From Platanthera guangdongensis (Eukaryota > Streptophyta > Magnoliopsida > Asparagales > Orchidaceae), in the NCBI GenBank assembly GCA_039583875.1, contig CM077151.1, positions 109,944,609-110,008,608 of the forward strand: a stretch of 64,000 nucleotides of DNA. Direction: 5' to 3'. The translations under genes and the position numbers were made by a program. The notes beneath the pieces are model-generated. The model saw only the letters and a program-made list of their open reading frames with translations, made no database searches and was not told the DNA's origin. How positions within the stretch are numbered: the stretch's first letter is position 1; each line of letters starts with the position of its first letter. Below, piece after piece: positions 11,687-22,634 of this stretch.

Positions 11687-12101
11687 TCCAGACACCTATG
11701 CTCCATGCTGGAAAGAAGATCCTGCTGACATTTTCCTTCAGGCTGCTCCAGAGATCAAAACTTACAAGAAGAAAAGGAAGTATAGTGAAGGCCCCTCTGC
11801 TAACAAGTCTGCTCCTACTAAAGCTACTGAACATGCTGAAGTTTGGTCTCCAACCTCCAAATCCCTGATTCTGGAAACTCTCAGATTAGTTATGGAATTC
11901 CATGAGAGCAGGAATATTCATTACAGCTCATATGAATGAGACCTTTATGAAAAATCCATGACCAAGAGAAGAATCTATGACAGAGAATATGGGAGGAACA
12001 ACCCTGCAGCCCCTCCTAAACCTCCCAAGTATTATCCTAAACCCTACTGTTACCAGAGGAGTCAACAAGAGAAATTGGACAGACAACAGAATCAAGGTTG
12101 A
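11687..12101 (+). pseudogene. Copia D ORF3, C-terminal part
   Basis: This resumes the D ORF3 interrupted by C. It opens with a lysine-rich YKKKRKYSEG block, a possible nuclear localisation signal. The WSPTSKSLILETLRL block (about 11840-11885) matches the C ORF3 end (WSPVSKSIILDTF). An in-frame TGA lies at 11937-11939; a further frame change leads to the PPKYYPKP block near 12030 and a stop at 12099-12101. It is a decayed remnant. Confidence 0.75.
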
Positions 12102-12290
12102 CTTTCAAGGATTTTTGAGAGGTGGAATGATTGACTGTAGAATTGATAATGTTGGATATTCTTATTTATATAATTCTAAGTTTTTGCTCTGATTATCCTT
12201 TCTCATAGTCTATTGCTTGCTTGCACATTTTTCTACTTAGCAATTTTTATGTCTATAATTCACCTTAGTGTAAAAGGGTCTGACTTCAAC

Positions 12291-12304
12291 AAATAGGGGG
12301 AGAT
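12291..12304 (+). promoter_or_regulatory. Polypurine tract of D
   Basis: AAATAGGGGGAGAT abuts TGTTGGGAACTATG, the start of the D 3' LTR. Confidence 0.9.
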
Positions 12305-12635
12305 TGTTGGGAACTATGTCCACATTAACCCAGATTTGATGAAGTCGCCCTGGAACTAAGATGAATTAGGTTGTATTTGATGCTTCGTTTGAGTTATGTG
12401 TTTGTAGGACTCCAATGGGAAGTGTAGACCAATGTCAGTCTACAATGAGTCACCAAACACAGGACCATGCAATGTAATCCCTCATTGTGTGTTCCAAAGT
12501 GTTGACTCATGCGTAGCCTCTCTATTGGGATACACTTCATATTCAAGCTATAGGACTGTGAAAAGACCTGATGCTGATTCCCCTCTAGTAGAAGAAAAAA
12601 TTTCTTATAGAAATTTATCTAAGTGTTTCTCTCGA

Positions 12636-13390
12636 GTAGGTCTTTAACTACTCGAGTAGATTGCTTGAGATTTACTCGAGTAAAACTTCTGCATACTCGA
12701 GTAAGAAAATTCTTCCTCTCGTGAAGTTAAGTAAAACACTCGAGTAGTTCACTGACATACTCGAGTAGCTTACTGAACTACTTGAGTAGATCTCTCTTCC
12801 TACTCGAGTTGCCCAGAATTCAGTTTCCAAGTTTTTCTAAGTAAATCACTCGAGTAGTCCAAGTCACATACTCGAGTAGTTTATTCTGTCTCGAGTAGTT
12901 CATACTCGAGTAGTTCCAGATTTCTCTTTCTCAGAATTCTTCTAAGTCATTTACTCGTGTAGGTACTTTGTATACTCGAGTAGTTCTCGACACTGTGTCG
13001 AGTAACTCTCTTCTCTGTGTCGAGTAGTTAAGAAATACTCGAGTAAGTCCTTCATATACTCGAGAAGATTTCTTTCCTCTCGAGTAGTTCAATCTGACTA
13101 CTCGAGTAGCTGTTTCCAGTGTGCAGAATATTTCTAAGTGTTTGTCTCGAGTAGTTCTTCTAACCACTCGAGTAGTTCAATTCTGCCTACTCGAGTAGTA
13201 CAACTTGTACTCGAGTAGTTCAACTCCTTCCCGTGAAACTTTTTTGTATACTCGAGTAGATCTTCCTAGTACTCGAGTAGTTGATTATATGTACTCGAGT
13301 AGTTGCCCTCAACCTACTCGAGTAGTCATGAATTATATACCCGAGTAATATTTCTTTGCTTACTCGAGTAGTCCTTGACCTACTCGAGTA
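12636..13390. repeat. CTCGAG palindrome array in U3 of D LTR
   Basis: I count about 26 CTCGAG hexamers in roughly 750 bases, mostly as TACTCGAGTAGTT at irregular spacing of 15-45 bases, with degenerate members (CTCGTGTA, CTTGAGTAG). It ends about 140 bases upstream of the TATA box. Confidence 0.95.
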
Positions 13391-13530
13391 GTTTTATACT
13401 TACTCGTGTATATGACCTCATTTTCTCGAAAATTTCTTCTAAGTCCAGATTTGACAGATTTTCAAATTCCGTGACATGATTGGTCCACGTGTACATCATT
13501 AAAACCAATTATGACCGTTATTAGTACTCC

Positions 13531-13538
13531 TATAAAAG
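13531..13538 (+). promoter_or_regulatory. Predicted TATA box of D LTR
   Basis: TATAAAAG follows the CTCGAG array and precedes a pyrimidine-rich leader, consistent with the U3/R boundary. Confidence 0.6.
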
Positions 13539-14280
13539 GTCTTGTCTAATCGACAATCCCTAATCAGAAAACAAGTTTTTCAAGAAGAAAATTATTCTAA
13601 GTTTTGCAGCCGCCTCTTTCCAAAAAGAATCACTGTTTCCTCTCTCTCTCTTCACGAAACGAAAGCCACCGCCGCCGCTGTTCTTCTCCGGCAAGGGCTT
13701 CGATTTTCAGAGGAAATAAACTAAAGAAGATCAAGATCGTTTTTCACATACTCATCATCTGTCTGATTGTGGAAGCAAGGAGTTCAGATCTACTATTGCC
13801 GAGAATTTTTCTTCAATTTTTCTGATAAAGCCGCACGCCAAGAAGAAGATTCCAGTTCCTGTTTTATTATCAGATCTGATCTAGACAATATCATTGTTTG
13901 TATTTTTCAATACTTGTATTCCATTTCTGTAGGAGAATTTTTCTCCGAGTGTAGGAGTTTTCCACTCCGAGTTTGTAGGAAGGTGTTTCTTCCGAGTTGT
14001 AGATCCAGTGGATTGGATTGAGATTGTGGGAACTTTGTTCCGAGGGTAGGATTGATTTTCAATTCAAGATAGTGGAGTAGCCGAGTCTAGTATATTGCTA
14101 GATCGGTGAGGGAAAGTGGATGTACCCAAGATCGGGGAACCACTATAAATCTTGTCTCGTCTGTGATAATTTGATAGATAGATCTGTGTTGTGTTCTAAG
14201 ATTTTTTATTCCTCAAAAGACGCACAACTCACCTATTCACCCCCCTCTAGGTGATTTAGGTTGACAATTATTATCTTTCA

Positions 14281-15749
14281 CAGCCCAATATACTCTACTA
14301 AATTTGCTGTTTAAGGTACGAAATTAAAGTTAAGACATTAAGATACAAATTTCATTTAAGGTTCATGTCCTAGAAATGCCTCTAAGAGGCCTAAAATAGT
14401 CATGCAATATTACTATATAAGTGTGACAGAATGCATATATATACTATAGTTTATTTAATTTAATAAATATCGGATTAGAACGAATCTTAACGCATAATAG
14501 ACGGGATCTGGTCATCGTCCCCAATCAGCCAACGGCTGGGATCGATTCTGGCTGGGCCACCTTTGCTGGCTGTTTTCGGCCAGCTGAGACACCACCTTCA
14601 CTGAGGTGGTGGCTAGCGATTTCCGGCGATGAGACCGTCGGAATTGGCTCCTCCGGCGAACCCGAGCAAGAAGAAAAACTCGAAAAAATCTCCATTTCCT
14701 CACATGGTATCGGGCTCAATTGAGCCCGATGTCTCTCCTAAAGGATCTAGAAAGCTAGCACGGGTAGAGAGGCGGCGAAACAGACCTGAATCAAGCCTTG
14801 GAGGCGAGTGCGGCGGCGGTTGGCCATGGTTGAGCTGCTCCGGCGATCTCCTACTCAAAATCCTTTTTCTTCACCAAAAGCTCTGCTCTAGGACTCGTTC
14901 TCCACTCGATTCCACTCACTGAAGCTGATGGTGTGGTCGGTTTGAGCTGGGGAGGGCTGTTTGTGGAGATAACTCCAAGGTGAGATCGGTTTGGGGCTTT
15001 GGAGGCTTCACCCATGGTGCCAAGTGGCCACCATGCTGCCAATTCATGCTGGAGTTTACTGAGGAGGTCGGCCAGCACCCTTTTTGGGCAGAAGGAGCCA
15101 AGGCCAAGTGGCCTCCACCTCTTTTCCTCTTCTCACTCCTCTTCTCTCTCCTAAAATTCCCACTTTACCCTCATGCATGTGTCCTCTCTCCAAAACCAGA
15201 GGGGTAGGGCTGGTCTTTGTCCACTTGGGCTGGCCATTGGCCAAGTTTGGTGGGCTTTGCCCAAGGAGAGTGGGCTTAGCCCTCATTTTCTTCTTTAGGT
15301 CAATTATATTGACTAAGTTGACTTGAGTTGACGTGGTCAACCATGATGAGTGAGCTGACCCCACTTGGTGGTCATGGGCCTAATGGCACCACCCAACTTG
15401 GGTTGGGTCAATGTGGTGCCCTACTTGGGCTAATTGGGCCTATAGCTATAGGTTTGACCAAATTTGGGTCATGGTTGACTTTGGTCAACTAGGGTCAAAG
15501 GGTTGACCTAATGACATACCCTAGGGTCCACTTAGATTATTTTAGGGTTAGGGCAATGCGGTGGGGTCATGGTGTGGCTAGGGTTCCTATTTAGGCTAGT
15601 TTGACCTAGTTTGACTTTGGCCCTTTAGTGAGCCCCACATGGCTACAAGCCACTACCTAGGGTCAAATCTAGCTAATTGTTTCTAACACCCACCCCATGC
15701 CTAACCCAATCTAAGGTAAGGGGGTTTAGAAGTAACATAGGATATTACA
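14281..15749 (-). mobile_element. Gypsy H: LTR fragment (minus), cut by D
   Basis: The right end GGATATTACA is the reverse complement of an LTR start (TGTAATATCC). The start matches LTR J from 49505 onward (CAGCCCAATA, then a shared ACGAATCTTAA-GCATAATAG block), so this is the U3-side part of a J-like LTR. It lies inside the RT region of G, with CTAGG at 15750-15754 as possible target-site copy. The GC-richer part has many short open frames but none resembles a protein. It carries a cluster of TTGAC/GTCAA motifs (15297-15640). Confidence 0.7.
15297..15640. promoter_or_regulatory. W-box-like TTGAC cluster in LTR H
   Basis: At least ten TTGAC or GTCAA motifs occur in both orientations, several as TTGACC/TTGACT. 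TTGAC[CT] is the W-box bound by WRKY factors. A similar cluster is in LTR J (50425-50590). Binding is inferred only from the motif. Confidence 0.5.
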
Positions 15750-16700
15750 CTAGGATATCATCGATGGACGCAGTCACGAACCAATCCAAATACTCCTCAA
15801 ATGTCATGTTCATTAGATTGATACCCACCGATGGCACGTTGGTGAGCCCCAAAGCAGGACAGTGAACTCATAATGCCCATAATGCGTGCTGAACGCCATC
15901 TTGGGATATTACTCTCACTGATTCATGGCTGAAAATAACCAGACTTCAAATCCAGCTTCGAAAACACAGTCGATCCAAACTAGGTGAACGAACAAATTAT
16001 CGATCCTCGGAATCAGGTACTTATTCTTCTCTATTAACTTATTGAGTTCCCGATAATCGATAAACAGTCGCAGACTACCGTCCGTCTCCCAGAAGAGGAC
16101 TGGGGCACTCCAAGGTGACGAACTTGGACGCACATGCCCCTGCTCTAGCAATACTTAAAGCTGCGCTTTCAACTCAGCCACTTCTCTCGATGCTAATCAG
16201 TAAGGAGACCACGACATGGGCTTGGCACCAGGAACCAACTCAATGGTGAACTAAATCTCTCTTTCTCAGGAGGAGCTCTTGGTAGCGCTTGGGGAACACT
16301 TCGGTAAATTTCGACACCATCAAAACACCGACCAACCCAGGCTTGGGGTTCTTAGTCTCTAGTATAGTTAATAACAAATCCGCCCCATTTAAGGAGTGCT
16401 AACTTGGTCTCACTTCCTGTGGGTTTTGCCATAGTGTGACCCCACTTAAGGTTGTAGCCAACCTATGCATGCTGCTCCAAGAGTTAGTCCATGTCTAAAA
16501 TCAAACCACCTACAATCTTTAATGATAATGTTTCCGTTTGATTTGAATTCCCATAATCGGGAAGTACTAGGATGAACCACAGGAACATCTTGGGTGCTAA
16601 GGAGCGAGAAGTTCTATAACAAACAGTACTCTCCACCACCAAAAGTGGGATAAAGTCCACTTACACAAATCATAAGCCAGTAACTAATCATGTCATGAGT
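15750..16700 (-). pseudogene. pol: Gypsy G pol fragment: protease to partial RT
   Basis: On the minus strand the region below gag reads into a protease-RT segment. It includes [14 protein letters not shown] and [12 protein letters not shown] at about 16035-16130, the typical start of gypsy RT. Near the left edge the active-site region reads SIDDIL, and it breaks off there at LTR H. Stops and frameshifts are frequent. RNase H, integrase and the 3' LTR are missing from the window; they should lie left of the H/D/E nest. Confidence 0.75.
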
Positions 16701-16728
16701 ATAAAAGCTATAAGCTAAATCGTACATG

Positions 16729-17344
16729 TCATCTTGTCATATTGCTTATGGTCTTCTGCCTTTTTCTTTTTCTTCGGCAACCTATCCCAACAGTCACGGG
16801 CCAAATGTCCCGGTTTGCCACAATTATAACAAGTAAGTGAGACTCGCCCTGCAGCTTTTCCTGACTTAGCTTTCTTTGTCTTTGGGGCATCGACACGACA
16901 ATCACGTGTAAGGTGTCATGACTTGCCACAAGTATGGTAAGCATAAGGAACTAGACCGATAGAGGTTCTAGACCTGTTATGCCGCCTCCTATGGTATGAA
17001 TACATTACAGAATCTGCAGAGTTCGGTACCCTGTACACTGACATCTGGTGGACTTTTCCCAATTCTACTTCCAACGATCTAGCCGACTCCACCAACGCTC
17101 TAAATCCCGACAACTTTGGTCCTACCAATAGAAGTCGTAAATCATCACGCAGACCGTTATAAAACATATTTACCATAGTCTGCTCATCTTCCAACTCAAC
17201 CCCTGGGTAGCGCCTTAACATGACAAACACATGCAAATACTCGTCAACAGAGTACGTCCCTTGCGCCAAAAGCACGTTCAACTGCTGATCGAATGATCTT
17301 CTAATTTCCACTTGCTCTAGAGAACCAACCGGCATTGGAGCCAC
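16729..17344 (-). pseudogene. gag: Gypsy G gag with two zinc knuckles
   Basis: The piece 17344-16916 matches the retrotransposon gag capsid region (SVDEYLHVFVMLRRYPGVEL..MVNMFYNGLRDDL), related to K gag. Below it, with frame changes, are two CCHC-like knuckles. The first is damaged around 16916-16935; the second, CYNCGKPGHLARDC, reads near 16790-16835. The gag start is decayed. It is next to the G primer-binding site and 5' LTR, which fixes orientation. Confidence 0.75.
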
Positions 17345-17726
17345 CCCGGGGATAGGGGTTGCACATGCCTTCTCTGTTGGGCATTGATCATTTCAAACAC
17401 TACTTCTACTACCATTCGTATGGTTTCCGCAGAAGGAGGGGTCATAGACACATCGTTAAGTGTACTTCCCTCCACAGAGTGCTAACCTTGTGATAGTACT
17501 GCAACACTCCTAATCACCTAAAATCAGGAAAACACTCAATTAGGTAACAAACAATTGCCAAAAAGCAATCATAGGAAGACTCAGGTTCCTCAAATATGTG
17601 TAATTTTCATTACTAAGTGAACGTTCATGGGTACTTTTCATGTTATAATGATGACGCACATGACTGTGCTCACCACATCTTAAAAAGAATTCGACCACGA
17701 ATTCTCCAAAGAAAGACCGACACCGT
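17345..17726 (-). other. G leader and decayed gag start
   Basis: This stretch lies between the G primer-binding site and the recognisable gag. It resembles the leader of K (36323-36532) in its 'ACTCAG..AATGATGACGCACA' blocks. No intact reading frame is visible. Confidence 0.55.
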
Positions 17727-17738
17727 AGTCTGATACCA
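17727..17738 (-). promoter_or_regulatory. Primer-binding site of G
   Basis: On the minus strand it reads TGGTATCAGACT, two to three bases inside the LTR end. It is a slightly mutated initiator tRNA-Met site (canonical TGGTATCAGAGC). Confidence 0.75.
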
Positions 17739-19307
17739 AATTGTAACACCCCCATCCGTCACATGGGATATAACAGAAGGTCCGACCGGGGGCCCACGCC
17801 ATATTCCATGGATAGTTAACATAGTTACGTATTAATACCAAACTACTATGAAACATTATCGAAACCTAACACTGAGCATTCTAGCGGAAGCTTTTAAATA
17901 AGTTAAAAGAACCCATAAACAAAACATGAATGTCCACTATAGCCACAACAGGAATGAAATAACATACACAAAAGTCTTGTCCTTATGGTCTTACAACATT
18001 CAACTTGAATTAAAGTATTTTACATACATCGGCTTGTAGGCCAGCCATACATGATAGTATTAAAAGAAAAACACTCTGCCTTGGACTTCAAGGGCCAGCA
18101 CAACAACAAGGGCTTCAGCCCGCTATTTGCTACTAGGCTCACCTATTCCTGCATAAGAACAATCCACCGCACGGTGGCAAAACAAAGCAACGGTCAGCTA
18201 AAGCTGACCAAATTATAACGACCCCACCCCTTACTCGGGGCGGCGGTGCTCCTTCCCTGTAATAGTATTAGAAAAATCCAACATATAAATGAAAGTGCAA
18301 TTTAAGCACACTTCACCACAGGCGTAGGCACGAACGGCCACACACCCCGTGCTCTCAGGGCACATTCTTAGTGACTCTTGTACAATCCGAGTGTTCACCA
18401 CCGCCCCCAGGACGACAACCATCGTGAGCATTTGAGTCTTTCCAGTCGAAGCCTAAGACTCGTCCTTCTATGCCAACGGTAAGTGCCAAGTACTTTATGT
18501 CTCTTAAACCGACCACATAGGGTACGGATCCACTCAACCCGTTGCTCACATCGCTGATGCCCATCGTATCGATCAAACAATAATACATAACCCGCTTATG
18601 TACAAGGTCAGCTCTCAGGCCACCAAGCTGGGCTCCTAGAGCAAGCAACCCCACACACTGGCCCCCAGGTCTCCGCGAGACAGGCCTGACAACAGCTCTT
18701 TCACAGAGCTACCCCCGACGGAAACACTAACGCTGCGCGGTACCTGACAGAAATGCGTTCCTGCCCAATTTTCAGGGTGCTCCTTGGGGTTAGTGCCCAA
18801 AGTTTCCTGCTGCAATCTACCACGTAGAAACACAAAAAACAAACAGCACGGAGTCTTCTCCGGCAATACATGCATAATGAAACATCACCAATGCAGACCA
18901 ACCCGTCCGGATGGGCTTCACACACCATGCCTATGTCCGTACTTCAATTCCGAACTCTATATGCGAAACTACGGGGATAATCCATATCTACCCGAAGGAA
19001 TACCTCACGCTCACCACACACTTGCGGGAGAGAGTTTCCTATGCAAAAGAAAGAGGACTTCACATGTCCAAGTAGAGAATCGTTACCCTTTGTGATTTCT
19101 TCGGTGCCATGCCCAAGATCTAGATGGATGGACGCGACCGCAACAACCTTGCCTCCACAAATCCGGACTCATCTTGCAAATCGGAGCTTCAGAACTCCTA
19201 TGGCAGCGGGATCGCTCCCTTCTTCTTCCTTCTTCAATCTCCCTTCTCTTTAGTACTTAGAAAGAGAGTGTCAATGAAGAAATGAGTTGGGAAAACATAA
19301 CTCCGGC

Positions 19308-19313
19308 TATATA
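19308..19313 (-). promoter_or_regulatory. Predicted TATA box of LTR G
   Basis: TATATA reads on the minus strand as GGGTATATAGCC, downstream (minus sense) of the palindrome array. Confidence 0.5.
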
Positions 19314-19389
19314 CCCGCAGAGGCACACACCAGCCGTCGGATCTCCAAATAAAATCAGTGGACGGTCCTGATTCCTCCAAGAATTCAGT

Positions 19390-19855
19390 TTACGAGAGCT
19401 ACCGCCGCGCGATAGGAAGTTACCGCCGCGCGGTAGCCCAATCGTTCGGCTTTTTGAGGACGCCACCGCTTAGAAATCCAATTTGGCGGTGACACGTGGA
19501 CACGTCATAACTGCTACGCTACCGCCACGCGGTAGAAAACTATCGCCGCTTAGAAACGTCAAAACTACGCTACCGCCTACGGTAGGGTTAACGCCACGCG
19601 GTAACAACCCGAGTGCTCTAGCAAATAAATCGTACGGCTACCGCCCCGCGCTACCACTACCGCCGAGCGCTAGCGCTTCTCGAGAACGTCGAGCTCTAAG
19701 TGCCCTGACCCAAACGTCGAGCGGACTACCGCCGCGCGGTATGCATTACCTCCCGGCCTTAGCATGCGCTGATACGCCGAGAGCGTCGATAGTGTTGAGA
19801 GCGTCGAGAACACCGACCTACCGCCAGCGGTAGCTCTACCGCCACGCTGTACCTT
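19390..19855. repeat. U3 palindrome array of LTR G (ACCGCCGCGCGGTA family)
   Basis: Repeated ACCGCCGCGCGGTAG and variants (GCTACCGCC...GGTAGC) form GC-rich hairpins. GTCGAG/CGTCGA motifs recur between 19680 and 19810. The array lies between the LTR end and the TATA box. Confidence 0.85.
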
Positions 19856-19889
19856 CAAAAAAAAGCATTTCCTGAACCTGGGCGTTACA

Positions 19890-21108
19890 ACATAACTATA
19901 AATGTAATAGCAAATACAGTCACAATTCATCTTAACTTAACTGAACTCTTCTTCAAATCAGGATTATTGTGGATACAATACCCAATACTTAACTTTCTTT
20001 TATTGTTGAAATGAATGTGGATGTGTGCCAAAAATATCTAATTCTGTTGATTTCATGCTTACATATGGAAAATATTATATTTTATTATTTAATTTGTAAG
20101 TTATTAAAAATAAATTAGGATTTCATTTACTTTTGGAGGCCAGTCGATTGATTTCAATGTTTAATCGGTAATCTATTAAAAATAAATTAGAATTTTATTG
20201 ACTTTTGGGAAACATAATGAGTGATAGAATAATGTATGTATACAACTTATTCCTTTGTATATTGCATTAAAAAAGAGGTCGTGCAAAGTTTATCAGCAAG
20301 AAGATCATGCAGTCCATGTCTTCGTGATTTTTTTTGTTCTCATGTATCATCTCTATAATTGGATGTGATAATGTATGTTTGGCTTTATCTTCTGATATAA
20401 CATATCAACACCGACTCACGCCAAATATCATAATTGGTTTTGGGGGAATCGAGTACACGAGAGTAGGGAACTATTGACAGTATCAGCGTCGTGGCAGGTA
20501 CACTATTGCGGTCGAGTTATTATCTTGTGGGGGCACAGTGGGTCATTGTGCACTATCACTCATGCGTGCACGTGCACGTGCGTGCGCGCGTGTGTGTGCG
20601 GGTGTGTGTGTGTGCGGGTGGGTGGCTGGGTGGGGGCGGGAGAGCGGGCAGGCGGGTGGGTGGTTGGGCGTGTCGGTGTCTGGGCATGTGTGCGTGTGTG
20701 CGTGTGTGCGTGTGTGCGTGTGCGCGTGGGTGCGTGTGTGAGCGTGTGCGCGTGTGTGCATGCTTGCACTATGTTGAAAATAAATGCGTGTGTGCGCGTG
20801 TGTGCGTGTGTGCGTGCGTGCGTGCGTGCTTGAACTATGTTGAAAATAAATAGGATTGTCCTTCGAATAACATGACCACAAAAATCCCCAAAGCCCCAGA
20901 CCATTAGATTTTAGTTTCATAATATAACCAACGTCCAATTTTCTTTGCAAACTTACGGCACCACTCCTAAACTGGCAACCAACAAAACAAACGCCGCTTC
21001 CTCCTTCCTGATCCCCATCCCTCGCTCCCCATGTCTCCCTGATGCCCACTCCCAACCCCTCCCTCTCTTCTTCGCAAGTTTGCCTTTTCCACAAACACCG
21101 CCGAGGAA
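19890..21108. other. Background DNA without recognisable gene
   Basis: 19890-20470 is AT-rich with no motif I recognise. 20560-20836 is a TG/CG microsatellite. 20870-21108 is pyrimidine-rich on the plus strand and has a short frame (MPTPNPSLSSSQ..., from 21041) and a GT-type donor-like ATAGGTATTTC near 21152. A genic 5' end is conceivable, but nothing confirms it. It is the longest stretch without an LTR-element signature. Confidence 0.5.
20560..20836. repeat. Alternating TG/CG microsatellite
   Basis: It is a run of GTGTGTGCGTG-type purine-pyrimidine alternation, broken by a GGGTGGGTGG patch (20618-20665) and by TTGAACTATGTTGAAAATAAA (twice, near 20770 and 20832). Long open frames on both strands here are simple-sequence artefacts. 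Confidence 0.95.
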
Positions 21109-21599
21109 ATCAGTAACCTAGCTCACACTACCGCCCACTACTTATGGATAGGTATTTCTCAACCCCTTTTTATTTCATTAAGAGCGCCAGTTCTCCTCAT
21201 TTTCCCCACATCCTCCTCCACTTGTTGTTTCAAGTGATGTTTTGCTTTGCGGTGAGCTTGCATTTTCCTTGACCGGATCTGCTGTCCACATCCTCCACTT
21301 ACCGGTATCACATTCATTTATTTCAAAATTTACGAATTTCATTCCCTTCAGTGAGATTGTTTGTTTGGATTTTTTTCTCTACGTATTTTTCTATATATAG
21401 GATCAGGGAAAAGAAACCAATCTTTAATTTTTAACCTCTTATTTCTTTGTTTATAACGCAGCATGATAGATATGGAGATGCTTGACAAAAATTGGGCTAG
21501 GTTTTTGAAAACATGCTCTCTCCCTATTTGTTGGGGTTTGACCATGTTGACCTTGTCAACAAGTCAGAGTTTGTTTTGATATTATTTTATGATTTACGG

Positions 21600-21840
21600 G
21601 TGTGTCTTAGAGTACACGGCCTGTGACACGGGCGTGTCACTGGCCGTGTCCGATCGGGTTGAAGTTGGTTTTGTGCAGCCTGAAGTACACGACCACAGAC
21701 ATGGGCGTGTCTGAAGTCGTGTCAGGTGACACGACGCGTGACACGGGCGTGTCAATTGGGCGTGTACTGGACTGAATGAGTCAGGTGTGTGTCGCTTAAG
21801 GAACACGGCCTGTGACACGGGCGTGTCACAGGTCGTGTCA
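21600..21840. repeat. GACACGGGCGTGTC array in LTR N (copy 1)
   Basis: The palindromic unit GACACGGGCGTGTC and partial versions recur about every 40-60 bases. The same array in the second duplicate is at 23126-23366. It is the reverse-orientation counterpart of the arrays in E and K. Confidence 0.85.
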
Positions 21841-22389
21841 GGCAAAAAAAAAGCCTTTTGTGGCCAAATCGTGGTCGTCCATTTTCTCAGCTGGGATCCA
21901 ATGGATGAGGTCCCTCCCTGCTTCCTTAAGGCCGAAAAATGAGAAGGAAAAGCTCATTTGTTTTGGCCTTCATCTTTCTACAAGCCTAGAGAGAGAAAGA
22001 GAAGAAGAAGGAGGAGGAAGAGGAGCCGACCATCGGTGGAGCTGCGGAGTTCCTGTCGACTAGGAATCCATGGGAAAGCCGCTGCAGTGCTTTCCAGCCG
22101 ACTAGGAATCCATGGCTCTGAAGCGTTCTTCAAGGGTAACGACCTTTCTTCCTAGCCATGTGAAAGCTTCCTTTTTGGAATGTGCATATGATTTCCCCAC
22201 CAGAGGGTGGCTTGTTATGAGAGTCCCTTGGGTTGATTCATGAATTCCCCATTCATTTGGGACATAGATCCGGAAATGGAGTACGAAATAGGCATGCTGT
22301 GTGAAGCCCATCTGGACAGGTTGGTCTGGATTGGTGATGTTGCATAAACGCACCGGAGAAGACTCTGTGATAAACATGTAGTTTAGGAG

Positions 22390-22634
22390 TCGATGAGTTA
22401 TACCTGTGAAGGAATGTAGCAGGAAGTACTGGAGTGATAGTCCAGGAAAATACCCTTGTGATGCTTGTGCTATTGGGTTATACCTGTGAAGGGCAGTAGC
22501 AGGAAGTACTGGATGAGAAATCCAGGAAATACCCTTGTAATTTGTGATGTTCATGGGTAGTACCTGTGAAGGGGAGTAGCAGGAAGTACTGGCGTGGTAA
22601 GCCAGGAAAATACCCTTGATGCTTGTAATGCTTG
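22390..22634. repeat. Minisatellite, about 85-base unit (copy 1)
   Basis: Three units of CCTGTGAAGG..AGTAGCAGGAAGTACTGG...CCAGGAAAATACCCTTG occur. The second duplicate carries the same three plus a fourth, diverged unit (23917-24228). Confidence 0.9.

Larger units (their letters stand above)
12305..14280 (+). repeat. Copia D 3' LTR
   Basis: The LTR is 1976 bases, TGTTGGGAAC...TTATCTTTCA, with the CTCGAG array (12636-13390), a TATA box TATAAAAG (13531-13538), the conserved U5 block (14116-14158) and a TTCACCCCCCTCTAGGTG end. The flanking CAGCC (14281-14285) is the likely right target-site copy. The homologous uninterrupted site in LTR J (49505-49509) reads GGCAGCCCAATA, supporting insertion of D into LTR H here. 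The 5' half of D is outside the window. Confidence 0.9.
17742..19889 (-). repeat. Gypsy G 5' LTR
   Basis: The LTR is 2148 bases; on the plus strand it starts TGTAACACCCCCATCCGTC and ends GGGCGTTACA. Its left part matches LTR K at the same place (AACAGAAGGTCC, GCATTCTAGCGGAAGC, ACATCGGCTTG). U3 is at the right, with the CCGCGCGG array (19390-19855) upstream of a minus-strand TATA box (19308-19313). Unrelated DNA follows from 19890. Confidence 0.85.
21109..22634. repeat. Tandem duplication, copy 1 (1526 bases)
   Basis: It begins ATCAGTAACCTAGCTC and ends TAATGCTTG. It is repeated directly at 22635-24161 with a constant offset of 1526, then 1527 after an A-run. I find only about six substitutions and one extra A. 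It spans flanking DNA (21109 to about 21590), the N palindrome array, the purine-rich GAGAGAAAGAGAAG tract and three minisatellite units. Confidence 0.95.

Noticed and set aside
12636..13390. CRISPR-like look of the CTCGAG array
   Set aside because: Units are short, degenerate and irregularly spaced, the context is a plant LTR, and there are no cas genes.
18355..19930. Frames within LTR G, including a 116-residue one at 19483
   Set aside because: They follow the CCGCGCGG palindromes and have no family match.
20474..21094. Several 110-183-residue open frames on both strands
   Set aside because: They are translations of the TG/CG microsatellite (Cys/Val/Arg or His/Thr repeats), present in overlapping frames.
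21041..21160. Possible host gene 5' end (short MPTPNPSL frame, GT donor-like site)
   Set aside because: Frame is only about two dozen residues, no downstream exon was recognised, and part of it lies in the duplicated unit.
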